Part shown: positions 23,501 to 32,555 of the stretch, in pieces
Layout of the letters: the number at the start of each line of letters is the position of its first letter
Numbering within the stretch: position 1 is the first letter of the stretch
Assembly (NCBI GenBank): GCA_030704615.1
Contig: CM060733.1
Coordinates: 11,904,001 to 11,968,000 of the forward strand
Direction: 5' to 3'
Source of the DNA: Takakia lepidozioides
Lineage: Eukaryota > Streptophyta > Takakiopsida > Takakiales > Takakiaceae
DNA length: 64,000 nt
Notes under the pieces: model-generated
The model's input: the letters and a program-made list of their open reading frames with translations, nothing else
What the model was told of the DNA's origin: nothing
Database searches by the model: none
Program-made: the position numbers and the translations under genes

Positions 23501-24966
23501 CCGAAATTTTTCATGATCGTCAGTCGATGTCAGGATTATGAAGTACAAACCAGGGAAGTCCAAGGATCATAGGATTTGCTGGAGACTGGATGACATTGAA
23601 AACAATCTGTGATGTTTGATTTTTAAGCTTCACTTCAAGGGGTCGAGTTTCATAGTCAATATTTCCTGATGCTAACGGTCGTCCATCGATGACTTCAACA
23701 GGGGCCGAGAATTTCTTTCTTACGAGCGTTAAATTGTGTTGCTTTGCAAAGTCTTTGTCAATAAAACACGCTGAAGCGTCTGAGTCCAAAAGTGCTTCTA
23801 CGGAGATATCTCAATTTTGCATCCTGATCTTTACTGGAACTGTGAAACAAGGTATATGGTCTGGAGGAACAAAGAGACATTTTTTTGGTGAGGAATTTGG
23901 GGTGTCCAGCCGCATGGTCCTTACTGTGACTGGACATCTTCGTTTTCCGACCTCATCGTATCGAACTCTTGAGTTGTGCCTTGAGCTTTGAATCTTCTCT
24001 TGTTGGGACAGTTTAATGCTATGTGATCATCTTCTCCGCAATAAAGGCATAATCCATTTGAGCGTCGTCTTTGTTTTTCATGTAGGGATAATGGCTTGAA
24101 TCGGACAGCATCAATCTGCATATGATCATTACCGGATGTCTGATGGATCGTTGTGTTTGGTGTCGTAATAGCAGCAGCATGGTGCGTCGTCGACCATCCA
24201 GATCGCATCTCTTGACGTCTTTCGAACAAACGATTATCGCATGCAATGACTTGGGTGATGAATTCGCTCAGTGTACTCACGTTTGGCATTGTCAGCAACA
24301 AATCATTTACATCCTCTTTTAGGCCACATCGAAATTGACTAATGAGACTCTTCTCATTCCAGTCGAGGTCGCACGCAAGTTGTCGAAATTCGGCAGAATA
24401 AACGGAAGCTGGACGTGCTCCTTGTCAAAGATTTTGCATCTTTGTCTCTGCAACTCTCTCTCTATCATCTCTCCAAACGTTGCAGTGAACTCGGACATGA
24501 ACGCTTCAAAATTGTATAGTAAATGCGAATTTTTCTCTAATAGCGGTGCAAATCAAGATAGAGCAGTGCCTAATAAAAGGGTGCCCACAAATTCCACTTG
24601 AATACCGTCATCAGGGTAGCGTTGTGGATATAGTCGAAGGAACAATCGTACTTGTTGAACAAAACCGCGAAATCTTGATCTCGTCCCATCAAATTTTTCG
24701 GGCATGCTGACCTTTGGTTCTCTTGTAATCTGTTGAAGATTTGGAAAAACCGTTGCATTAGGATTTGTTGTAATAGGGACTCGTAAGGTTGAAGATCCAT
24801 TGTTCGACTCCTTCAACTCTGAAATTTGTTGTTGCAAATTGTTGGGAACGTTGTCAAGATCTTGAAACTAATCAGCTTGTAGTTAGGTAGTCGAGGCACA
24901 AAGTTCTTGCATCTGGAGCTGAACACTCTGCAATGTGGCGACCATTTCCGCAAATGTGCCTTCCAT
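20538..24966 (-). pseudogene. G1 gag-pol with chromodomain, minus copy
   Basis: Going down from 24966: gag (MPEKFDGTRSRFRGF near 24690), zinc knuckle CLYCGEDDHIALNC near 24030-24070, protease near 23785 with DSDAS in place of DSGAS, reverse transcriptase ([17 protein letters not shown] near 23080), active site near 22780 reading YLND instead of YLDD, RNase H from about 22466 (EADASDFALGA), integrase 21721-20991 (CDTCARAKGP, VSDRGPQF, HPQTDGQTERVN), then the chromodomain about 20715-20600 (DSRIKYKRLEYFVHWKGY). Two catalytic sites are mutated. Confidence 0.9.
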
Positions 24967-25004
24967 CTTAACTAACTAAAGAACAAACTTTAGTCTCGCC
25001 AAAC

Positions 25005-25627
25005 TGTCAAGGACGAGAACATGACTGAACACAAACAAGAGATCAGACTAGAGGTACAAGACTAGACAAGAAGTCAAGGTTGGTGTGGCCGTATGCACGA
25101 TGAGTAAATAAGAATCAAGACGATCTTTATAACAATGAATAAGAGTACAAAATATTGGAACATGACTTGAATACTGGAATGTTGGAAACTGGACTGGAGT
25201 AACAGATACTAGAAACTGGGCTAGAGTACTGGGAACTGGAAACAAGAGTAGCTTGAACTGGTGTTGGCGAGACTGAAGAGTGTCCAGTCTCGCCTCCTAT
25301 ATATACTGGCTACTAAGAAGCTTCCCTAAGAAGCTTCCCCTATGGAGGTTTCTTGCTGGAGAAATTTCCAAGATTAAACAAAGGTTTCTTGACGGAGAAG
25401 CTTCCTTAAACAAATGAGGTATCTTGATGGAGAAGTTTTGTGAAAGGAAGCTTCTTGAGCAGTTTCCCAAGTTACTCTTGGTAATTTGATAAACTCTCGG
25501 TGATAACTTGGTAAGTAATGATAAATCATGGTAAATCATGGTAAATCACGATAAATTATGGCAACTTCCGGTAACTTGGTAACTTCTGGTATTTACTCCT
25601 GATAAGTTCCTCTGGGCTATATCCGTG
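25005..25627 (-). repeat. G1 5' LTR of the minus copy
   Basis: The left edge is TGTCAAGGAC at 25005 (end of the LTR in element orientation). The right edge stops at ATCCGTG, lacking the expected terminal TGACA. It includes the TATATATA region near 25300-25312, next to the conserved GGAGGCGAGACTGG complement. Confidence 0.88.
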
Positions 25628-25990
25628 GTAAGTGAGGCAGGAGACGCTGCTGAGCTTGAGCGTTTTTCTAGAGGTGTCATCGTTGTTTGTCTGACAAAAT
25701 TAAGTTCATGTATTGGAACAACGGGTCCATCACCAAAGGCAGTCACGTTGTGAATGTCGAAGTGGGCTCTACGACAGCCCTGATGGTAAAACCAAGTTCA
25801 AATTCATACTGGGAGGAAAATTGCGGAAGAGACGAACAGTCGATCGAGCTGATTGTGTGCCCACTGAGCATGTGCCCAGCTTCACAGATGATTTCTTCAA
25901 TGCTATCAACTACTTGCAGGCTGCAAAGGCCGCAAGGTCGAACGCTCATGGTGTCTGTTCTTCTTACGTTCCTCTTGTCTAATTCTCCTC
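25628..25990 (+). other. Coding-like remnant, unidentified
   Basis: Two open plus-strand stretches in different frames read like protein. One spans 25628-25753 (AGDAAELERFSRGVIVVCL). The other spans about 25770-25981 and ends with TAA (KTKFKFILGGKLRKRR, PSFTDDFFNAINYLQAAKAA). I recognise neither. They abut the truncated G1 LTR, so they may be a host gene fragment cut by the element, or part of another transposon. Confidence 0.35.
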
Positions 25991-25999
25991 CCTGTCTTT

Positions 26000-27035
26000 C
26001 TGCCCTGCCTATTCGTCGACTGAAAATTCAGATCTCACTCCTCTGCCAATGGTTCTATCATGACCAGACTTGAATCTAAACTAAGTCCTTGGCAATTAGG
26101 CGAGATCACACATCATAGGCCACTGCAGTCATCACTCTGTGCCACTGGCTCTTATTCCAACATGGCCAAATACCAACAATTACTTTATGCACAGATCCTT
26201 CAAGTCCTAATGATTCTTGACTCAACTGGAACTATCACCCAATCCTAGAATTTCACATGGTACTGGGATACACCCAATCCTCCCAACCGCCACACCATGC
26301 ATCAGCTTCTGTATTATCTCTCTTCCCTACTTGTAGACACTGTTCACCATGGCCGTCATGTCCGCCCCACTCTGTACAGCCAATGTCTACGAGTTCTCTT
26401 ATCTAGAGAAAAAAAACTATAAGAAGAGAATCCCTATCTTCTCCCTGTACACTTCTCTACCATCTTCATATGTAGCTTTTGGTCTTGATCAACGGGAGCT
26501 TGCCACCACCTGCTCTTCCACGTGACATCCCCATCACCTCCCCTAGACAGCCGTCGACGATTGCTGAACCGTTCAACATCTTGCCAAGCCTGTCGCATGT
26601 TCAATCTCACAGGGACGTTATATCACCTCCCCTCCTATAAGGGAGTATTGTCCTCAATACTGAACTGGGGAAAATTCTTACGAAGATCATCTTATCTTTC
26701 CCATGTAGATTCTTCTACAAGGTAATTCTTCCACTTGATCAAGAATTCGTTTCAAGAACGAGATCTCAAGGTTTTCACCTCTACCTTAAGAATCTCTTCT
26801 AGTTCTGCCACAACTTCTCCTTCAGTTGTGACCTTTGGCAATTCTGGGATCAGAATATGGTTAGGATCGAAACATATTTCCTAAGGAGGCTCACATGAAA
26901 TACGTCATGTATCTTCCACTTAACAGGCAGTTCCAGCTGGTAGGCTACCTTGCCAATCTTCTTGATAATCTTGAAAGGTCCACAGTACCTTGGGGAAAGC
27001 TTGTAGCATTTTCCCAGGCTCAACTGGCTCTTCTT
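26000..27035 (-). mobile_element. Tail of another Ty3 chromovirus (pol C-terminus, polypurine tract, probable LTR start)
   Basis: Minus strand from 27030: the end of integrase ([31 protein letters not shown]), then a decayed chromodomain (FLIKWKNY, EESTWE) with several stops, then the purine tract GGAGGGGAGG near 26636-26627. An LTR probably begins at about 26625 (TGATATAACGTCCC on minus) and extends left, but its far end is not identifiable. It is a different family from G1. Confidence 0.72.
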
Positions 27036-27261
27036 AGGTACTCTAGCCCAGTTTCCAGTATCTGGTACTCCAGTCCAGTTTCCAGCATTCCAATATTCAA
27101 GTTATGTTCCAATATCTTGTACTCTTGTTCATTGTTATAAAGATCGTCTTGATTCCTATTTACTCATCGTGCATACAGCCACACCGACCTTGATTTCTTG
27201 TCTAGTCTTGTACCTCTAGTCTAATCTCTTGTTTGTGTTCAGTCATGTTCTCGTCTTGACA
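27036..27261 (+). repeat. G1 LTR fragment, plus orientation
   Basis: Matches the last 230 or so bases of the G1 LTR: CCAGTTTCCAG repeats, TTGTTATAAAGATC and the terminal CTTGACA at 27255-27261. The left edge joins directly onto the truncated pol fragment. Confidence 0.88.
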
Positions 27262-27265
27262 TCAC

Positions 27266-27500
27266 CTCTTTTTCTTTTCTTGATTATTGTTTGCTCTGAA
27301 TCTGCCGCCACTTGTTCAACTCCCTGTAGAGTAGGGTCTTGCGTACTTGCTTGAGTGCAGTCAAGGATCTTTGGTGCAAATTCAGTCCTTGGTTGTTGTA
27401 GATCAATTCGTCCAAATATGTCACCATCAGAACCTCTAATTATATCCTCGAGAAATTGCATCATGTCTGTCTCAATGGAAAATTCTGCAAATTCGGCCAT
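27266..27500 (-). CDS. Putative first exon of an unidentified minus-strand gene
   Basis: The ATG at 27500 opens 78 codons: an acidic start (MAEFAEFSIETDMMQFLEDI), a middle with FGRIDLQQPRTEFAP, and a basic end KKRKR that resembles a nuclear localisation signal. On the minus strand a GT donor (GAG^GTGA) follows at 27265, and the G1 LTR fragment begins only four bases later, at 27261. The gene may therefore continue past a transposon-filled intron, or be dead. An acidic N-terminus followed by a KKRKR stretch occurs in many transcription factors, but no family can be named. Confidence 0.35.
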
Positions 27501-27718
27501 GACGTGCACCTCTCACAAATAATGACCTCTTTTAAACAGTAGTGTTCACGTCCTTAAGAAGAGTATGCCCGCGAGAAGTCTAGTTGACAAGCTTGCTAAA
27601 TGAGGGATATGCATGAGTTTCAGTTGAGAAACAACGGGGTGGTATCCCCTTAATACGCTTTAGGGCTGTAACGTTATTTTTCCCCGTTGCTATTTTAGGA
27701 ATCATCCGCATCGTTAGA
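27501..27718. promoter_or_regulatory. Possible bidirectional promoter
   Basis: 218 bp separate two divergent ATGs that each start an exon-like reading frame ending at a splice donor. A short AT-rich stretch (GTTATTTTTCCCC) lies near 27672. No clear TATA box is assigned. Confidence 0.25.
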
Positions 27719-29922
27719 ATGGGCCCTCGTAAACGTCTTTCTGCTCGAAAACTACCTTCGTATGATCAAGGTATCGGTAAGTATACACTGTGAATTTCGG
27801 AAGGCTTAGCCTGGGCCAACAACAAGTGTTGACAACCTGAGAGAGGTTCCCAATGTCAGAGAGTTTCCAAGTTGAACAGGATGAAACACGAGACCCCCAA
27901 CACTAGGCTCAGAATACACAGTATCCTCATGATCTGCAACAAGGCAGAGGACCAAATCACTAGGACGCTGGAGATGGATGAGTGTAGTAGGGGGATGGAT
28001 GCTCACGCCAGCCTCTTCCAAAGTAAACCCACGCTTCTTGGGAAGCAGATTCAGCATGATGACCCTCCCTCTTCCTCCGCTTCTCCCTTCCTCCACAATG
28101 CCAGCTATGACATGATGAAGTGACGACCATACACCATACCTTCCTCCCCAATCCTTCATGAATTCAATTTTGTTCTGATATCTCATTTGAAACTATCTTT
28201 GGGTTTCATAGGCGTTTACAGTTTCCTGTGGTTGTCCTTTTCTTCCTTCCCTCTCTCTCTCTCTCTGCCCTCTTTTGCAGCTTTCATGTCTTTTCCTTGC
28301 GTTGAAGGAGTGGGAGGGCCTTACCTCATGCAGCAAATCTATGGGCCAGGCTGTGGAGCGGAAATGGGTGCCGAGCTTGGCAACGCCGAGCCCGAGACCC
28401 TTGCAAGTGATGGCTCTGACAGCTCCAGGGTCTCCAATGCAAGCGAACAAAGGTCTGGAGACGTAACTCCCTGGTATGTTTTTGGTCGTTGAACTGTCTC
28501 CATTGATCTTGACCTTTACCAGGAGAAACTGCAATCGATTTTTGGTCGAAGTTCACTTCATCGTCATGCTAGGGTGTGGAGGAATGCAAATCCTTCAGGA
28601 TCTTCTGGAATGTCTGAGATTTCTGGTATAGAATTTCTTCTTCTTTCCATAAGCATGTTTATGTGTGCGTGTTTGTGTGTGAGGGAGAGAGAGATGGTTA
28701 GCGTGTGTCTTGCTTCCTGCCATAACTGTGTATGCTGTGGGGAATTACCTACCAGGGTTCTGTGGAGGGGGACAGCTCTGACACAGGAATCCACTGCAAG
28801 TTCTAAAGAGAGGTGCAAATATCTTGAGCTCACTCCTTCATGTAGAGGGCTAAGCTGCTGAACTTGTTTGAACAAAAATCCCATATCATAGACCCAAATG
28901 GAAGGATACGCCGCAAGGACCTTGCCCTTACCCTAAAGCTATGGGATAACCACTGTGCACGAAAATTCGTCAAGCTCCTCGGACATAGCATAAGAGCCCA
29001 GCATAGCAAAGTGGCAGTAATCTGGGATAGGCAATTCTTGGGCAATTGCTTGAACAAGTCAATCCACTCTAACAAAGAAATAAAGCTAACATCCTGTGTT
29101 GAAGGACAGGGATGGGGCACTCAAAGTTCTATGTGGAGTAGCCAATGCTACAGCGGCTTATCAAACACATCTGCCCTTATCATTGACCTCCAACTCCAGG
29201 ACCTGAGATCACAAACACAAACATGCATTATGCAGCTGAAGTGGTGCAACCAAAATATTAATTTGACTGCAGGCCAAGGAATAAGCATATAACGACTTTG
29301 GCTGGAGGTCATATATCCTCCGCTGTGGTGGGACAACAGGTCTGAAAAGGTGTGCCTATCGCTATTGTCACCCAGTTGAGTTCCCAAGATAAATGGACAG
29401 AGATCCTTTTGTTGGTGATGCTGTTTTTAAGACTGGACAATGGTTTCAGTTGCTTTGATTAATAGTGACTAAGATCTTGTGTTTTTCCACCTGCCAGAGT
29501 GCTTGTTATCATTGTCAACATGAACTTTGGAATTGGTTTACTGAAAGTTGCGGTCTGTTGTTTGAAGCAATGGTTGTGTAGCTTTGGTGATTGTAGCATG
29601 GTATATGTGAGGCTATGGTCGAAGCTGTGGCTGCTCAGCGTCCCATTCTTGGTTTTCATACAGAAGTCCAAGATCAGCGTACTTTCGACATAAGCACACA
29701 ACTGAGGTCCTGTGGAATGATGGTTGTTTGAATCCTCCCTAGGGGAAAGTGGAGCTTGCTACCATGATACAAGGCCAAGCACTATCTGGTCATAGTTCCA
29801 ATGTCTATGTACACCATGGAGGTCAAGGCCAAGACAACAGGTATGGCTGTGATGATGGTTCAAGGGTTCCAACTGAAACAGGTAGAATTAGTATGGATTA
29901 TCGTCATGGTAGAGGTCTGTAG
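27719..29922 (+). CDS. Tentative four-exon gene, unidentified, about 175 aa
   Basis: Not recognised. Phase-compatible exons: 27719-27770 (ATG 27719, basic start MGPRKRLSARK), 28281-28473 (acceptor after a CT-rich tract ending TTTTGCAG; FPCVEGVGGPYLMQQIYGPG, acidic/serine end), 28523-28625 (VEVHFIVMLGCGGMQILQDL) and 29743-29922 (MIQGQALSGHSSNVYVHHGG, stop TAG 29920-29922). All introns are GT-AG; phases are 1, 2, 0; the total is 528 nt. Exon 3 is also open in a second frame. Exons 2 and 3 could instead be leader exons of the PPR gene downstream, because exon 3 ends in phase 0 and the PPR acceptor at 29967 is in phase 0. Confidence 0.3.
28251..28266. repeat. CT microsatellite
   Basis: A (CT)n run just upstream of the acceptor at 28280. 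It could act as polypyrimidine tract for the exon that follows. Confidence 0.7.
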
Positions 29923-29966
29923 TAGTGCCCCTTAGCATGTAGCACCAAGCCTATATTCTTGTCCAG

Positions 29967-32555
29967 ATATCTTTGTTTGTAAGGGTATTGAAGCTGTGGA
30001 GATGCAGGATTGCAGGGTTGAATCATACACAGTTGTTTGTTAGACCTCACACTAGTGATAGGGTTAACATCACCACGACCACTGCTTTTGAAAGAGGAGC
30101 AACAGAGGAAGTCAACAAGACCTCTTCTGGTGTTTGCGGGGTTCTGAGGACACTATCCAAAGCAGGACGATTGAAAGAGGCGCTGCACATTTTGAATCGA
30201 CAAGGGATTCGGCCAGACTCCAATACTTATGCCTGTCTCTTGCAGGCGTGCATCAACGTGAAAGGCCTAGCAGAGGGAAAGCAGGTGCACACCCACATTA
30301 TCCAGAGTGAACTCAAGCCAAGTATTTTTCTACTCAATACCCTTCTCAACATGTATGTGAAGTGTGGGAGCGTGGTGGATGCTCGCAAAGTATTTGACAA
30401 AATGCCGAAACGATCTTTGTTTACATGGAATATAATGATAGGAGGATATGCTAGGCATGGGTATGGGAGTGAGGCTTTCAAGATGTATAAGCAAATGTAC
30501 ATTCTGGAGGGGATGACACCCGACAGGATCACGTTCATTTGCGCTCTCAATGCATGTGCCAGCCTAGGAGCCCTGGAAAAGGGCAAAGAGGTCCATGCTG
30601 ACATCATCAAAGCTGGCATTGCACCATACGTAAACTTGGATAATACACTTGTGGACATGTATTGCAAATGTGGGAGCATGAAGGATGCACATAAAGTGTT
30701 TAACAGTATGGTTAAACGTGATGTGATCTCATGGAATTCAATGATAGCAGGATATTCTCAGCAGGGGTGTGGTAGGGAGGCTTTGGAGATCTATGAGAAA
30801 ATGCAACTGGAAGGGGTAATGCTAGACAGGGTCACATTTATCTGTGCTCTCAATGCATGTGCTAGCCTCAGAACCATGGAAACTGGCAAAGAGGTCCACG
30901 CGCACATTATGGAAACTGGAATTAGACCAGATATCATTCTCGAGACTGCTCTTGCCGACATGTATGCTAAATGTGGGAGCATGAAAGCTGCTCGTCAAGT
31001 GTTTGACAATATGGCTCAACGAAATAGGGTCTCATGGAATGCCATGATCACAGGATATGCTCAACATGGGTGTGGCCAGGAAGCATTGGAGATGTATGAG
31101 AGAATGCAACTGGAAGGTGTGATGCCGAACAGGGTTACATTTATATGCACTCTCACCGCTTGTGCCCTTTTAGGATCCCTGGAAAAGGGCAAAAAAGTCG
31201 AGGCTGACATCATCAAAGCTGGTATTGCGCCAGATAACATTCTGGAGACTGCCCTGGCTGACATGTATTGCAAATGCGGGAGCATGAAGGATGCACGTCA
31301 CGTTTTCGACTGCATGACGAAACTGGATGTGGTCTCATTCAATGCCATGATTGCAGGATATGCTCAGAGTGGGTTTGGTAACGAGTCTTTGATGATTTAC
31401 CAGCAAATGCAACGGGAAGGGGCGATGCCTAACAGGGTTACATTCATTTGCATACTCAATGCGTGCTCCAGCCTAGGAGCCCTGGGAAAGGGTAAAGAGC
31501 TCCATGCTGATATCATGAAGGCTGGAATTCCGTCCTATGTAAATTTGGAAAATGCTCTTGTTGACATGTATGCCAAATGTGGGAGCATGAAAGATGCACG
31601 GCAAGTTTTCTACAATATGCCTGAACGAGATGTAGTCTCATGGAATGCCATCCTCGCAGGATGTGCCCAGCATGGGTGTGGTTGGGAGGCCCTCCAATTG
31701 TTTGAACAAATGATGGAGGAAGGCTTAAAGCCAGACGGTGTCACCTTTATATCTCTTCTCTCTGCATGCAGCCATGTGGGTCTAGTGAAGGAAGGTCGTC
31801 ATTACTTCGAGACTATTAGTCAAGATCATGGCCTCACTCCTACAGTGGAGCATTTTGGCTGCATGGTGGACCTTCTTGGCCGTGCAGGGGAGTTGTATGA
31901 GGCAGAGGACTTAGTTAACAATATGCCCGTTGAACCAGGTGCTGGGGTGTGGGGGGCCTTGCTTGGGGCCTGCAGAATTCATGGGAATGTGGAGGTAGCT
32001 GAACGTGCTGCAAAATTCCTTTTCAAGAGTGATCCACAGGATCCTGCAACCTACGTGCTGCTATCAAACATCTATGCTGCGGCTGGCAGGTGGCATGATA
32101 AAGCAAGGGTGAGGAAAATGATGGACGACAGAGGTGTCAGAAAGGAGCCAGGGCATAGCTGCATTGAGGTTGACAATCAAGTGCATACCTTTGTTGCCGA
32201 AGACAAGTTGCATCCACAAATTGTGGAAATCTCTGCTGAACTGGAGAGATTGTCTAGGCAGATGAAGCAGGCTGGGTATGTGCCAGATACACGCTTTGTG
32301 TTACACGATTTGGAGGATGAGCACAAGGAATTTTCTCTTTGCCACCACAGTGAGAAGCTGGCCATTGCATTTGGGCTCATCAGCACTCCTGCTGGAACGC
32401 CCATCCATGTTGTAAAGAACCTTCGGGCGTGTGGTGACTGCCATACGGCCACCAAGTTCATCTCAAAGATTGTTAGGCGAGCAATTGTTGTACGCGATGT
32501 AAACCGCTTTCACCACTTTCAAGACGGGGTTTGTTCTTGTGGGGATTACTGGTAA
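29967..32555 (+). CDS. PLS-class pentatricopeptide repeat protein with E and DYW domains
   Basis: A sequence-specific RNA-binding factor; DYW proteins carry out or guide C-to-U editing of organelle transcripts. The frame is uninterrupted to TAA 32553-32555, about 860 residues. The N-terminus is arginine-rich and poor in acidic residues, like an organelle transit peptide. The PPR array follows, with five P-L-S triplets marked by WN-MI-GYA-type turns (near codons 150, 252, 353, 454 and 555), then E motifs (CMVDLLGRAGELYEAE, GACRIHGNVEVAE, YVLLSNIYAAAGRWHD), then the DYW deaminase with HSE, CGDCH and the terminal CSCGDYW. No in-frame ATG lies between the upstream stop at 29940 and codon 127 or so, so the start must come from an upstream exon (acceptor candidate AG 29965-29966) or from a non-AUG codon. 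Confidence 0.93.
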   Translation: MSLFVRVLKLWRCRIAGLNHTQLFVRPHTSDRVNITTTTAFERGATEEVNKTSSGVCGVLRTLSKAGRLKEALHILNRQGIRPDSNTYACLLQACINVKGLAEGKQVHTHIIQSELKPSIFLLNTLLNMYVKCGSVVDARKVFDKMPKRSLFTWNIMIGGYARHGYGSEAFKMYKQMYILEGMTPDRITFICALNACASLGALEKGKEVHADIIKAGIAPYVNLDNTLVDMYCKCGSMKDAHKVFNSMVKRDVISWNSMIAGYSQQGCGREALEIYEKMQLEGVMLDRVTFICALNACASLRTMETGKEVHAHIMETGIRPDIILETALADMYAKCGSMKAARQVFDNMAQRNRVSWNAMITGYAQHGCGQEALEMYERMQLEGVMPNRVTFICTLTACALLGSLEKGKKVEADIIKAGIAPDNILETALADMYCKCGSMKDARHVFDCMTKLDVVSFNAMIAGYAQSGFGNESLMIYQQMQREGAMPNRVTFICILNACSSLGALGKGKELHADIMKAGIPSYVNLENALVDMYAKCGSMKDARQVFYNMPERDVVSWNAILAGCAQHGCGWEALQLFEQMMEEGLKPDGVTFISLLSACSHVGLVKEGRHYFETISQDHGLTPTVEHFGCMVDLLGRAGELYEAEDLVNNMPVEPGAGVWGALLGACRIHGNVEVAERAAKFLFKSDPQDPATYVLLSNIYAAAGRWHDKARVRKMMDDRGVRKEPGHSCIEVDNQVHTFVAEDKLHPQIVEISAELERLSRQMKQAGYVPDTRFVLHDLEDEHKEFSLCHHSEKLAIAFGLISTPAGTPIHVVKNLRACGDCHTATKFISKIVRRAIVVRDVNRFHHFQDGVCSCGDYW

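Larger units (their letters stand above)
19538..25627 (-). mobile_element. Ty3 chromovirus, family G1, minus-strand copy, both ends eroded
   Basis: Read on the minus strand: 5' LTR 25627-25005, leader, gag from ATG 24966, protease, reverse transcriptase, RNase H, integrase, chromodomain to about 20538, spacer, polypurine tract near 19940-19927, and a truncated 3' LTR 19926-19538. It is the same family as 39149-45531. The 3' LTR lacks about its last 230 bp and the 5' LTR lacks its first few bases, so no target duplication can be seen. The coding region is interrupted by many stops and frameshifts. Confidence 0.9.

Noticed and set aside
30360-31600. The regular 303-bp repetition could suggest a satellite or CRISPR-like array
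   Set aside because: It is the coding periodicity of PLS-type PPR motifs; no CRISPR array is present anywhere in the window.
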